A stretch of DNA of 41,181 bases from JAGVJT01 sp964513205 (GTDB lineage: Bacteria; Pseudomonadota; Gammaproteobacteria; Legionellales; Legionellaceae). Positions 33,367 to 40,969 of the stretch are shown here, in pieces (position 1 is the stretch's first letter; each line of letters starts with the position of its first letter). Made by a program: the position numbers and the translations under genes. The notes under the pieces are model-generated. The model did no database searches and was not told the origin of the DNA. It saw only the letters and a program-made list of their open reading frames with translations. The DNA is taken from the NCBI GenBank assembly GCA_964513205.1, contig CAZELP010000016.1:1-41181 (forward strand), written 5' to 3'.

Positions 33367-34478
33367 CGTAATGTCACAAATGCACCAAAGTAAATGAGTA
33401 TAACCACACGAGTCAGCCATACTGTCCATGGCGTCATTTCTAAAAGTCCTAAAACGCCCAAGCCAATCAAACTGAAAACCAATGCCGAAAAACGCAATAA
33501 ACCACATGACCGTTCACTTCGATGCAGCCATGGCAGACAAAATAAAACACCGATACTCAAACAAAATAAAACGATCCCCCATTCCTTGGATGGAACAGCT
33601 CTTAAAATTGCATAAAAAGGTGCAACATACCAAAGTGGATGAATATGGTTAGGAGTAATAGACGGATCTGCAGGAAGGCTATTTAAAGGTTCAATGAAAT
33701 AGCCCCACATGGTCGGGAAAAAGCACACGACCGTAAAAAATAGAAATAAAAAGACTGCTGATGCCAACCCATCTTTTATTGTATAAAAAGGATGAAACGG
33801 AATATAAGCAGAATCAGGTAATGGTTTTCTCGTCGGGTTTGTCGATCCTACATGCCGCAGTGCACGTAAATGCGCCTTGATAATAAAAAAAACAATTGCC
33901 GGCAAAATCAGCGTATGTAGTACATAGAAACGATGCAACGTGATATCGGAAACCACATAATCACCTCGAAACCAAATCAAAATCTTTTCACCCACATAAG
34001 GAATAGCCGTTAGAAAAGAAGTAAAAACTTGCGCGCCCCAATAAGACAATTGCCCCCAAGGCAAAACATACCCTAAACAAGCTTGTAAAATTAGTAAAAC
34101 AAATAATCCCATCCCCAGTAGCCAAACAAGCTCTCTGGGTTTACGGTAAGAGCCATACCAAATGCCGCGAAAAAGATGTAAATATAGCAGCACAAAAAGG
34201 AATGAAGCACCCGTCGTATGTGTATAACGAAATAGCCATCCCCAATTCACATCTCGAAGCAATGTCTGAACGGAGTCAAATGCCGCATTAGCCGATGGAG
34301 TATAAAAAAACATAAGCCAAATACCCGAAACCGCTTGGATGGTGAGCACTAAAACCAACAATACGCCAAAAACATAGAAAAAATTAAGATTGTTAGGAAC
34401 ACGATATTCTAAAAAATGGCGACGAAAAAAATCACGATAAGGTAAGCGTGAATCAATCCAATCTGAAAAACGACTCAT
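33363..34478 (-). CDS. petB: cytochrome b subunit of the bc1 complex
   Basis: 371 aa with eight to nine membrane segments. It carries heme ligands HTTGASFLFVLLYLH (14 apart) and HTLILPAIVFFIIKAH (15 apart, the spacing seen in gammaproteobacterial forms). The Qo motif reads PLWYVAPFYAILRAVP. The typical Glu of PEWY is Val in many beta- and gammaproteobacteria, and here it is Leu. LGYVLPWGQLSYWGAQVFTSFL and GSTNP are also intact. With Rieske protein and c1 it oxidises quinol and reduces a c-type cytochrome. The start at 34478 overlaps the petA stop by 4 bases; the ATG at 34505 is less likely. Confidence 0.95.
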   Translation of the reverse strand: MSRFSDWIDSRLPYRDFFRRHFLEYRVPNNLNFFYVFGVLLVLVLTIQAVSGIWLMFFYTPSANAAFDSVQTLLRDVNWGWLFRYTHTTGASFLFVLLYLHLFRGIWYGSYRKPRELVWLLGMGLFVLLILQACLGYVLPWGQLSYWGAQVFTSFLTAIPYVGEKILIWFRGDYVVSDITLHRFYVLHTLILPAIVFFIIKAHLRALRHVGSTNPTRKPLPDSAYIPFHPFYTIKDGLASAVFLFLFFTVVCFFPTMWGYFIEPLNSLPADPSITPNHIHPLWYVAPFYAILRAVPSKEWGIVLFCLSIGVLFCLPWLHRSERSCGLLRFSALVFSLIGLGVLGLLEMTPWTVWLTRVVILIYFGAFVTLR

Positions 34479-35107
34479 GTGTGATGCTCTCCAATCTCTA
34501 TCCAACGGTGATCAATCACACGATAAGGAGGAACCTCTAAATTTAATGGTGCAGGCATGTCTTTATAGACACGCCCAGATAAATCAAATTTTGAACCATG
34601 ACAAGGACAAAAAAATCCCCCGCTTTCTTTTTCTGGTTCATATATAGGCGTGCACCCTAAATGTGTGCATAAACCAACTAACACCAGAAACTCTGGCTCA
34701 ATAGAGCGATAAGGATTTTGAGCATTTAAAGGTTGTTGTGTACTTAATGAATCCGGATCTCGCAATAGTGGGTTGGGTGCGGTCAAAAAAGCTAACATTT
34801 GTGGTGTTCGACGGATAATCCAAATTGGCTTTCCTTGCCACATCACGGTCATCTTCTCACCGGGCGCCAGTCCCCAAACGAACACTCGAATAGGTTTTGC
34901 TTTTAGGCGTGTGCGTGCATTTGGTAACCACGAAGAAAAGAAAGGACGAAAAGCACCGATGAGCCCAATGGTGCCTAAAACACGTAACAATTGCATCAGA
35001 AATCGCCGCTTTTGTTCATCAGAAACTAAACGTTGATCAGAGGCGCAATGCGGGTCACACCTCTTATCAAAGCGCACAAAGAAACGACCGAAATATTGCA
35101 GCCACAT
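34475..35107 (-). CDS. petA: ubiquinol-cytochrome c reductase iron-sulfur (Rieske) subunit
   Basis: 210 aa from the ATG at 35107. The two cluster-binding loops CTHLGC and CPCHGS are intact, with GRVYKDMPAPLNLEVPPY after them. A twin-arginine-like KRRFLMQLLRVLGTIGLIG sits at about residues 35-53 and serves as the membrane anchor. A GTG at 35158 would give 227 residues, but a candidate -10 (TATATA, 35161-35166) lies too close for it to be transcribed from that promoter. It starts petABC, 83 bases after the rpsI terminator. Confidence 0.93.
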   Translation of the reverse strand: MWLQYFGRFFVRFDKRCDPHCASDQRLVSDEQKRRFLMQLLRVLGTIGLIGAFRPFFSSWLPNARTRLKAKPIRVFVWGLAPGEKMTVMWQGKPIWIIRRTPQMLAFLTAPNPLLRDPDSLSTQQPLNAQNPYRSIEPEFLVLVGLCTHLGCTPIYEPEKESGGFFCPCHGSKFDLSGRVYKDMPAPLNLEVPPYRVIDHRWIEIGEHHT

Positions 35108-35187
35108 TCGGTAAAAAAATTTGATTTTTTGACGATATTTCGTAAACGAACAATTCACTGTATATACCCAATTCGTCTTCAGGGCCT

Positions 35188-35215
35188 AAAAAAAAACCCC
35201 TAAACAGGGGCTTTT
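35188..35215 (-). terminator. rho-independent terminator after rpsI
   Basis: On the minus strand AAAAGCCCC (35207-35215), loop TGTTTA, then GGGG and nine Ts (35188-35200). It separates rplM-rpsI from petABC. Flanking A and T runs extend the stem. Confidence 0.85.
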
Positions 35216-35232
35216 GAATGGTGTGCTTCGAA

Positions 35233-35661
35233 TTAACGCTTCGAGTATTGAGTTGCTCGACGTGCTTTGTGAAGACCCACTTTTTTACGTTCAACACGAC
35301 GAGAATCACGTGTGAGCAATCCTCTCGCACGCAATTTTCTTCGGAAAGAATCTGGAGAAGGCTCTTGATCTTCTGGCAAATCTGATTCGTCATAAGCAAC
35401 CAACGCACGCGCGATTCCTAAACGAATGGCACCAGCTTGACCAGCAATACCACCACCCACAACTGTTGCGTAAATGTCAAACTTAGAGAGCATATCGACA
35501 GTTTCTAAAGGCTGACGAATGATCATACAAGAAGTTTGGCGTCCAAAGTATTCCTCAAGAGGACGACGATTAACGACAATTGTGCCTTTTCCTGGACGTA
35601 AAAACACGCGAGCAGATGAGCTCTTACGGCGACCAGTACCATAGTATTGCGTTTGTGTCAT
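35233..35661 (-). CDS. rpsI: 30S ribosomal protein S9, with a 12-residue insertion
   Basis: 142 aa against 130 in E. coli. The body is standard: YYGTGRRKSSSARVFL, GKGTIVVN, VVGGGIAGQAGAIRLGIARAL, and the C-terminal tail ending QYSKR that reaches the P-site tRNA. The extra residues lie between AYDES and RRKLRARGLLTRD (about 94-106) and are acidic and proline-rich (DLPEDQEPSPDSF). It starts 2 bases before rplM ends and is co-transcribed with it. The insertion would lie on the solvent side of the 30S head, by comparison with known structures. Confidence 0.96.
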   Translation of the reverse strand: MTQTQYYGTGRRKSSSARVFLRPGKGTIVVNRRPLEEYFGRQTSCMIIRQPLETVDMLSKFDIYATVVGGGIAGQAGAIRLGIARALVAYDESDLPEDQEPSPDSFRRKLRARGLLTRDSRRVERKKVGLHKARRATQYSKR

Positions 35662-35663
35662 AA

Positions 35664-36098
35664 TTATCCCTCAATCTCTAATACTTGCGGTTGTTGTGCA
35701 GCATGAGGATGCTCTGAACCCGCGTAAACTTTCATTTTTCGATACATCTCTCGACCCAAAGGATTTTTGGGCAACATGCCTTTAACGGCACGCTCGATGA
35801 TACGAGTTGGATCTTTCTTCTGAAGCTTGTCAAAAGAAATTGATTTAATTCCACCAGGAAAACCTGAATGGTGGTAATAAATTTTCTCTTTATGCTTACG
35901 GCCTGTGACAATTACTTTGTCAGCATTTGTAATGACGATGTAATCGCCTGTATCCACATGAGGCGTGTATTCTGCTTTGTGCTTGCCACGTAAACGACGA
36001 GCAACTTCAGTGGCCAAGCGGCCTAATACTTTATTGCTGGCATCGATAACAAACCAGTCACGTTTTACTTCGTGCGGCTTAGCGCTAAATGTTTTCAT
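35664..36098 (-). CDS. rplM: 50S ribosomal protein L13
   Basis: 144 aa, normal size. Family text includes MKTFSAKPHEVKRDWFVIDA, GRLATEVARRLRGKHKAEYTPHVDTGDYIVITNADKVIVTG, YYHHSGFPGG, RIIERAVKGMLPKNPLGR and LKVYAGSEHPHAAQQP-like (here MKVYAGSEHPHAAQQP). It is the first gene of rplM-rpsI. In E. coli L13 represses its own operon through the leader, and a small hairpin lies in the leader here. Confidence 0.97.
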   Translation of the reverse strand: MKTFSAKPHEVKRDWFVIDASNKVLGRLATEVARRLRGKHKAEYTPHVDTGDYIVITNADKVIVTGRKHKEKIYYHHSGFPGGIKSISFDKLQKKDPTRIIERAVKGMLPKNPLGREMYRKMKVYAGSEHPHAAQQPQVLEIEG

Positions 36099-36117
36099 GC
36101 AATGAACTCCATACTAC

Positions 36118-36130
36118 CTGGGTCACCCAG
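36118..36130 (-). promoter_or_regulatory. small hairpin in the rplM leader
   Basis: CTGGG, 3-base loop, CCCAG, located 20 bases before the rplM ATG and directly upstream of its Shine-Dalgarno (TGGAG). It could be part of an L13-responsive leader, as L13 regulates its own operon in E. coli, but no sequence match to that site is claimed. Confidence 0.35.
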
Positions 36131-36144
36131 TTCTTGAACGGGCG

Positions 36145-36173
36145 ATTTTAACCAAAAACAATTCAATTCACAA
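36145..36173 (-). promoter_or_regulatory. promoter of rplM-rpsI
   Basis: TTGTGA (36168-36173) and TAAAAT (36145-36150), 17 bases apart on the minus strand, followed by the GC-rich discriminator CGCCCG, typical of stringently controlled ribosomal promoters. Confidence 0.55.
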
Positions 36174-36204
36174 GTCTAATGTCGAATTAAATTCCAAAAA
36201 CAAA

Positions 36205-36513
36205 TTAAGTGAGCAATAAACGCTCAACTAGCACTCCTTTCATAAGGTGCATTTCGATGATTTCATCCAGATCGGAAACACTTTCGTAAGTGTACCAAAC
36301 CCCCTCTGGATAAACGACCAAACAGGGACCTTGAACACAACGACCAAGACAGCCTGATTGACTGACTCGGATTCGGCCAGGACCGTGCGCATCCAACTGG
36401 ATAAGTTTATCTTTGAGATACTGAACGTAAGGCAGACCGCCCACATCAGCACAACACTTTTTTCCGGAATCTTTTTGATTCACGCAAACAAAAACGTGAC
36501 GAGTATAATGCAT
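36205..36513 (-). CDS. thioredoxin-like [2Fe-2S] ferredoxin
   Basis: 102 aa. Cys10, Cys20/21, Cys55 and Cys59 match the C-x(8-12)-C...C-x3-C cluster pattern of the thioredoxin-fold ferredoxins (Aquifex Fd4, NuoE-like). Conserved text is HVFVCVNQK, SGCLGRCVQGPCLVVYPEGVWYTYES. The electron partner is unknown. It follows ihfA by 9 bases, so it is the last gene of the pheS-pheT-ihfA unit. Size and motif agree with the (2Fe-2S) ferredoxin domain family. Confidence 0.9.
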   Translation of the reverse strand: MHYTRHVFVCVNQKDSGKKCCADVGGLPYVQYLKDKLIQLDAHGPGRIRVSQSGCLGRCVQGPCLVVYPEGVWYTYESVSDLDEIIEMHLMKGVLVERLLLT

Positions 36514-36522
36514 ACCAAAATC

Positions 36523-36819
36523 CTACGACCGAACCCCTTCACCAATTTGGGCTTTTAATTTTAAACCTGGTTTAAATGTAACAACACGACGCGCTGTAAC
36601 CGGAATTTGTTCGCCTGTTTTAGGGTTTCGACCGGGACGCTCATGCTTGTCTCGCAAAATAAAATTTCCAAAACCAGATAATTTAATTGAAACACCTTGA
36701 GATAATTCGGTACGAACCGTTTCAAAAAACTGCTCGACCAATAATTTGGCATCCTGTTTATTTAATTGTATACGCTCAGAAAGTACATCAACCAATACAG
36801 CTTTACTCAATGCATTCAT
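36523..36819 (-). CDS. ihfA: integration host factor subunit alpha
   Basis: 98 aa, normal length. A DNA-bending HU-family protein. Conserved segments include LSKAVLVDVLSE, AKLLVEQFFETVRTELSQG, IKLSGFGNFILRDKHERPGRNPKTGE (with the intercalating Pro and Arg arm) and ARRVVTFKPGLKLK. IhfA pairs with IhfB and in Legionella also takes part in life-cycle regulation. It starts 3 bases after the pheT stop, as in E. coli pheST-ihfA. Confidence 0.97.
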   Translation of the reverse strand: MNALSKAVLVDVLSERIQLNKQDAKLLVEQFFETVRTELSQGVSIKLSGFGNFILRDKHERPGRNPKTGEQIPVTARRVVTFKPGLKLKAQIGEGVRS

Positions 36820-36822
36820 GAT

Positions 36823-39198
36823 TTACTCCCTCAAGGTCACGGACAAATCCGAACCCAATTTAGCCACAAGCGCTGCCATCAGCTTATTGATTTCTTCATC
36901 TACCAATGTACGCTCATCACTTTGCAAGGTCAAGGCTATCGCAATGCTCTTCATCCCAGCAGGTAAATGAGGTCCCATATATTGATCAAAGACATCAAAT
37001 GCTTTCAAATTCTCAGTAGGAATCACTGCGCGCACAATAACCTCAAGCGCATCAACAGGTGTAGACTCGAGCATCAGTAAAGACAGATCTCGACGAACTT
37101 GAGGATATTTGGACACTTTTTGATAGCGAACCGTAGGCGCATCAATCGGCGCAACTTCAAATTCAAATAAAAAGACATCTTGATCGCATTCTAGTTCATC
37201 CATTAACTTGGGATGCAAAGCGCCCATCCAACCGATGGCAACACCGTCAAGCATAATGCGCGCCGATTGACCTGGATGCAGTGCCGGATGAGCTTCAGCC
37301 ACAAAACGCAGCTTATCGTCAAGATGGAAACGACTAAACAATGCTTGAACATCTCCTTTGAGATCAAAAAAATCAAAAAGTCGAGCTTTCTCACACCAGT
37401 TCAACCCACCTAAGGTACCACTCAAGATTCCACCAAACATCACACGTTCAGTCAATGCTTCTTCTATTTGAAAAACAACACCTGTTTCAAAACAACGAAT
37501 ACTGGTTTGTTGACGATTTTGATTGTGCAGAAGACTTGATAATAACCCAGGCCAAAGGCTGACACGCATCTCAGACAGCTCTGGAGAAATGGGATTTTTA
37601 AGACGCATGGTCTTCGTTTCAGGGAAAAGTCGCTCTTGTAAAAGAGGATCGACAAAACTGTAACTAATGGTCTCAAGATAACCTCGATGAGCAAAAAATT
37701 CAGCACATGCCGCCACAGACGATTGGACCACGTTGAAATTGCCTTTTTTCATCTCAGTGACAACTGTACATGGTTGAATTTTATCATAACCATATAGTCG
37801 CAAAATTTCTTCGATTAGGTCGACATCATGCGCGATATCGAATCGATATGTGGGGAACTCAACCATCCAAGGTGTATTGGTATTGTCCACTTTAAAATTT
37901 AATCGCTTCAAAAAATCCAACATAATGTCAGGAGAAAGATCCACGCCGGTCATTTTTGAAAATCGTTCCGGTTTAAATGAAATCTGACGGGCACAAGGAA
38001 AAACCTCATCTCCATTCACAACATGAACTGGACCCGCTTGTCCGCCAAGATAAGTCAGTAAAAGCGCCGTGACTCGTTCTAAAGCCAACAACGGCAGAGC
38101 CGGGTCAACTCCACGTTCAAAACGTTGAGCCGAATCAGTCGATAACCCAAAACGACGTGCAACACCAGCAATAACCAATGGATTAAAAAAAGCACTTTCC
38201 AATACAATATCCGTTGTCGTGAGACTGACTGCACTGTCAAGTCCACCCATAATACCCGCCATTGCCAATGCATGTTGCTCGTCGGCAATCACCAAAACAT
38301 CAGTATGGAGTGTTACTTTTTGTTGATTAAGCAACGTCAGCTGCTCACCTTCTTTTGCAAAACGAACTTGCAATTCGCCATGCAGTTGACTTGCATCAAA
38401 AGCATGCATGGGTTGCCCTAGCTCGAGCATGACATAATTGACGATGTCAACAATAGGATGAATCGACTGTAGGCCACAACGACGTAAACGTTCGGTCATC
38501 CAAAAAGGCAATTGCACATCAACAGACAACCCTTTCAAAACTCTTGTCGCATAATGTGGACAAGCCTCTTGTTCAAAAACTTGAACAGGCTTTACTGCAT
38601 CTTCTCGCACATCCACTTTTTGAATATCAGAAATCTGCAATGGCGCGCCAGTCAAGGCAGAAACTTCTCTTGCAATGCCTTGTATGCTCAAACAATCCGC
38701 GCGGTTTGGAGTTAAATCAATGTCAAATACGTGATCATCAAGCGTCAAATACTCGCGTAAATTCATTCCGATTGGAGCATCTTGATCAAGCTCTAAAATA
38801 CCATCAGAATGACTTTGCATACCGAGTTCTTCTAAAGAGCAAAGCATCCCTTGAGACAACTCGCCTCTTAGTTTGGTTTCTTTGATTTTAAACTCTGGTG
38901 AAAGCGAAGCACCAATTGTTGCCAACGCAACTTTTAAGCCAGGACGCACATTTGACGCACCACACACCACTTGTAACAATCGACCAGAAGCGTCATCGAC
39001 ATCACAAATGGTGAGTCGATCGGCCGCAGGGTGCGGCTTGGTATTCACCACGTGTGCCACAATAACACCATCAAATTGACTTGCAACCGGTGCAATTCCG
39101 TCCACTTCCAATCCAGCTAATGTGAGTATTTTTCCTAAAGCATCACTTGATATATTTGGATTACACCACTCACGTACCCAACTTTCACTGACTTTCAT
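36823..39198 (-). CDS. pheT: phenylalanyl-tRNA synthetase beta subunit
   Basis: 791 aa, near the usual 795. Domains in order: N-terminal tRNA-binding EMAP-like domain (about 40-150, VVNTKPHPAADRLTICDVD, GMLCSLEELG), B3/B4 editing domain (about 210-390), B5 (about 400-475), a catalytic-like core (about 480-680) and the C-terminal anticodon-binding FDX-ACB domain (about 697-790, YPQVRRDLSLL, DVFDQY). It forms the alpha2-beta2 enzyme with PheS and removes mischarged Tyr-tRNAPhe. It starts 10 bases after pheS. Confidence 0.97.
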   Translation of the reverse strand: MKVSESWVREWCNPNISSDALGKILTLAGLEVDGIAPVASQFDGVIVAHVVNTKPHPAADRLTICDVDDASGRLLQVVCGASNVRPGLKVALATIGASLSPEFKIKETKLRGELSQGMLCSLEELGMQSHSDGILELDQDAPIGMNLREYLTLDDHVFDIDLTPNRADCLSIQGIAREVSALTGAPLQISDIQKVDVREDAVKPVQVFEQEACPHYATRVLKGLSVDVQLPFWMTERLRRCGLQSIHPIVDIVNYVMLELGQPMHAFDASQLHGELQVRFAKEGEQLTLLNQQKVTLHTDVLVIADEQHALAMAGIMGGLDSAVSLTTTDIVLESAFFNPLVIAGVARRFGLSTDSAQRFERGVDPALPLLALERVTALLLTYLGGQAGPVHVVNGDEVFPCARQISFKPERFSKMTGVDLSPDIMLDFLKRLNFKVDNTNTPWMVEFPTYRFDIAHDVDLIEEILRLYGYDKIQPCTVVTEMKKGNFNVVQSSVAACAEFFAHRGYLETISYSFVDPLLQERLFPETKTMRLKNPISPELSEMRVSLWPGLLSSLLHNQNRQQTSIRCFETGVVFQIEEALTERVMFGGILSGTLGGLNWCEKARLFDFFDLKGDVQALFSRFHLDDKLRFVAEAHPALHPGQSARIMLDGVAIGWMGALHPKLMDELECDQDVFLFEFEVAPIDAPTVRYQKVSKYPQVRRDLSLLMLESTPVDALEVIVRAVIPTENLKAFDVFDQYMGPHLPAGMKSIAIALTLQSDERTLVDEEINKLMAALVAKLGSDLSVTLRE

Positions 39199-39208
39199 TG
39201 CATTTATC

Positions 39209-40222
39209 CTAAAACTGACTTAAAAAAGTAAGATCGTTTTCAAACATCATCCGTAAATCGTCAATGCCAAAATAAAGCATTGCAAGTCGATCTAAGCCCA
39301 TACCAAAAGCCCATCCCTGATACTCGTCCGAATCGATCTGAACTGCTTTTAATACAGCAGGATGCACCATTCCACAGCCTAAAACCTCTAACCATCCTGT
39401 GAATTTACAAGAGCGACATCCCGCTCCTTGGCAATGTGTACATTGAATATCGACTTCAGCAGATGGTTCTGTAAACGGAAAATAAGAGGCACGAAAACGC
39501 ACATCGACCTCTCGCTCAAATAAAGCGGAAAATAAATCATGGAATAGTGCTTTAAGACTAGCTAAATTCGCATTTTTGTCTATGCATAAACCTTCGATTT
39601 GATGAAACATCGGCGTGTGCGTCATATCTGAATCACAACGATAGACTCGACCAGGCGCAATTAAACGAAATGGTGGTTTTGTATTTTCCATCGCACGAAT
39701 TTGTACGGGAGAAGTGTGTGTGCGCAAGAGACGGCCATCGCCGAAATAGAACGTGTCATGCATTGCCCGAGCTGGATGATGTGTTGGAATATTCAACGCT
39801 TCAAAATTATAAAATTCGGTTTCAATTTCTGGGCCTTCTACAATGTCAAAACCAAGCTGACTAAAATAATGATTCATCCAGCGCTTAATTTGAGTCACCG
39901 GATGCAATGCTCCTGTTTTGAAAGAACGACCAGGCAATGTCACATCAATTCGTTCCGACGCGAGTTTTTGAGCCAATTTTTCTTCTTTTAGAAATGTCAT
40001 TCGTGTTTCAATGGCTTGATTAAGTGCCTCTTTGGCTTGATTTACCCATTGCCCCACGCGTGGTCGATCTTCTGCGGATAAAGTTGAAAGATTTTTCAGT
40101 AAGTCTGTCAGTCGACCTTTTTTTCCTAAAAATTCAACACGTATGGCTTCTAAGGCCTCTATTGATGTGGCTTTCTCGATGGCTTGAACGCCTTCTTCTT
40201 TAAGTTTGATAATGTCTTGCAT
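39209..40222 (-). CDS. pheS: phenylalanyl-tRNA synthetase alpha subunit
   Basis: 337 aa, class II synthetase catalytic subunit. After the coiled-coil N-terminus (about 1-85) come motif 2 (HTSPVQIRAM with FRLIAPGRVYRCDSDMTHTPMFHQIEGLCID) and motif 3 (GMGLDRLAMLYFGIDDLR). FGFSGWLEV-like text here is CKFTGWLEVLGCGMVHP, the Phe/ATP-site region. The start at 40222 fits E. coli PheS. An in-frame ATG at 40276 would add 18 residues encoded through the terminator palindrome. Confidence 0.96.
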   Translation of the reverse strand: MQDIIKLKEEGVQAIEKATSIEALEAIRVEFLGKKGRLTDLLKNLSTLSAEDRPRVGQWVNQAKEALNQAIETRMTFLKEEKLAQKLASERIDVTLPGRSFKTGALHPVTQIKRWMNHYFSQLGFDIVEGPEIETEFYNFEALNIPTHHPARAMHDTFYFGDGRLLRTHTSPVQIRAMENTKPPFRLIAPGRVYRCDSDMTHTPMFHQIEGLCIDKNANLASLKALFHDLFSALFEREVDVRFRASYFPFTEPSAEVDIQCTHCQGAGCRSCKFTGWLEVLGCGMVHPAVLKAVQIDSDEYQGWAFGMGLDRLAMLYFGIDDLRMMFENDLTFLSQF

Positions 40223-40243
40223 GCGCGATTTACCCTGAATCCT

Positions 40244-40273
40244 ATAAAAAAGGGGCCTAGGCCCCTTTTTTAT
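40244..40273 (-). terminator. palindromic terminator/attenuator between rplT and pheS
   Basis: A perfect 30-base palindrome: ATAAAAAAGGGGCC joined to its complement, with GGGGCCTAGGCCCC (40252-40265) flanked by A6 and T6. On RNA from either strand it gives a GC-rich stem and U-run. It lies 12 bases after the rplT stop and 21 bases before pheS. In E. coli a terminator at this place is part of attenuation of pheST; no clear Phe-rich leader peptide is seen here. Confidence 0.85.
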
Positions 40274-40285
40274 CATTACATCCTA

Positions 40286-40645
40286 TCAAAGACCTAATGC
40301 ATTTTTTGCTTGTTGAGCAAGCGTTGCAAAAGCATCTTTGTCATGAACAGCAAGATCCGCTAGAACCTTTCTATCCAACTCAATTGAGGCTTTTTTCAAA
40401 CCATCAATCAAGCGGCTGTATGACAATCCACTCACACGAGCTTCAGCATTGATTCGAGCGATCCAAAGTGCTCTGAATTGACGCTTACGTTGACGACGGT
40501 CACGATAAGCATATTGCCCCGCTTTAATGACCGCTTGCTTCGCAACGCGGTATGTTCGGCTACGGGCGCCGTAATAGCCTTTGGCTTGTTCTAATACTTT
40601 TTTGTGTCTAGCTTTTGCGGTAACACCGCGTTTTACTCTTGGCAT
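40286..40645 (-). CDS. rplT: 50S ribosomal protein L20
   Basis: 119 aa, standard size. The N-terminal MPRVKRGVTAKARHKKVLEQAKGYYGARSRTYRVA is almost identical to the family, with YAYRDRRQRKRQFRALWIARINAEAR. L20 is an early assembly protein of the 50S subunit and in E. coli the repressor of rpmI-rplT. It follows rpmI by 16 bases. Confidence 0.98.
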   Translation of the reverse strand: MPRVKRGVTAKARHKKVLEQAKGYYGARSRTYRVAKQAVIKAGQYAYRDRRQRKRQFRALWIARINAEARVSGLSYSRLIDGLKKASIELDRKVLADLAVHDKDAFATLAQQAKNALGL

Positions 40646-40661
40646 TTTCTACTCCCCTCTC

Positions 40662-40862
40662 TTAACCACCATTCAACATGCGTTTAGCCAAACGTGCATC
40701 GCAAGGCTTCAGCATGCAAGATGTCACACGCAAACGTCTTTTTTGTTTGGTTGATTTTTTAGTTAAGATGTGATTTCGATAAGCACCACGATGCTTGACA
40801 CCACCACTCGCTGTTTTACGAAAACGCTTATGCGCTCCGCGGTGAGATTTTAACTTTGGCAT
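40662..40862 (-). CDS. rpmI: 50S ribosomal protein L35
   Basis: 66 aa. MPKLKSHRGAHKRFRKTASGGVKHRGAYRNHILTKKS is the L35 pattern. The start at 40862 has GGAG 9 bases upstream; the ATG at 40877 lies before that site and is rejected. It follows infC by 107 bases, in the standard infC-rpmI-rplT order. Confidence 0.97.
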   Translation of the reverse strand: MPKLKSHRGAHKRFRKTASGGVKHRGAYRNHILTKKSTKQKRRLRVTSCMLKPCDARLAKRMLNGG

Positions 40863-40880
40863 AACATAACTCCGCATTTA

Positions 40881-40898
40881 CTCTTGAATTTTCAAGAG
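40881..40898 (-). promoter_or_regulatory. hairpin in the infC-rpmI gap
   Basis: A 7-bp perfect stem, CTCTTGA and TCAAGAG with a 4-base loop, placed just upstream of the rpmI Shine-Dalgarno (GGAG at about 40871-40874). It has no U-run, so it is not a terminator. It could be part of the L20-responsive leader of rpmI-rplT known from E. coli, but I see no sequence proof. Confidence 0.35.
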
Positions 40899-40969
40899 AA
40901 TCAACTCGATCGCTATTCTAGGATTTGACCTACGAATACAACCCCAGGGTTAAGAAGTAAGTGCAAAAC

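Noticed and set aside
33367..33507. Longer petC frame of 220 codons
   Set aside because: The extra 47 codons lie inside petB in another frame and hide the clear signal peptide that begins at 33366.
33585..33660. Loss of the PEWY glutamate as a sign of a broken cytochrome b
   Set aside because: Gammaproteobacterial cytochrome b proteins often have PVWY, and the 15-residue heme spacing is also normal there, so the protein is likely functional.
40915..40940. tRNA-like GGTCAAATCC loop near the infC-rpmI gap
   Set aside because: No acceptor, D or anticodon stems fit around it; only a short stem-loop remains.
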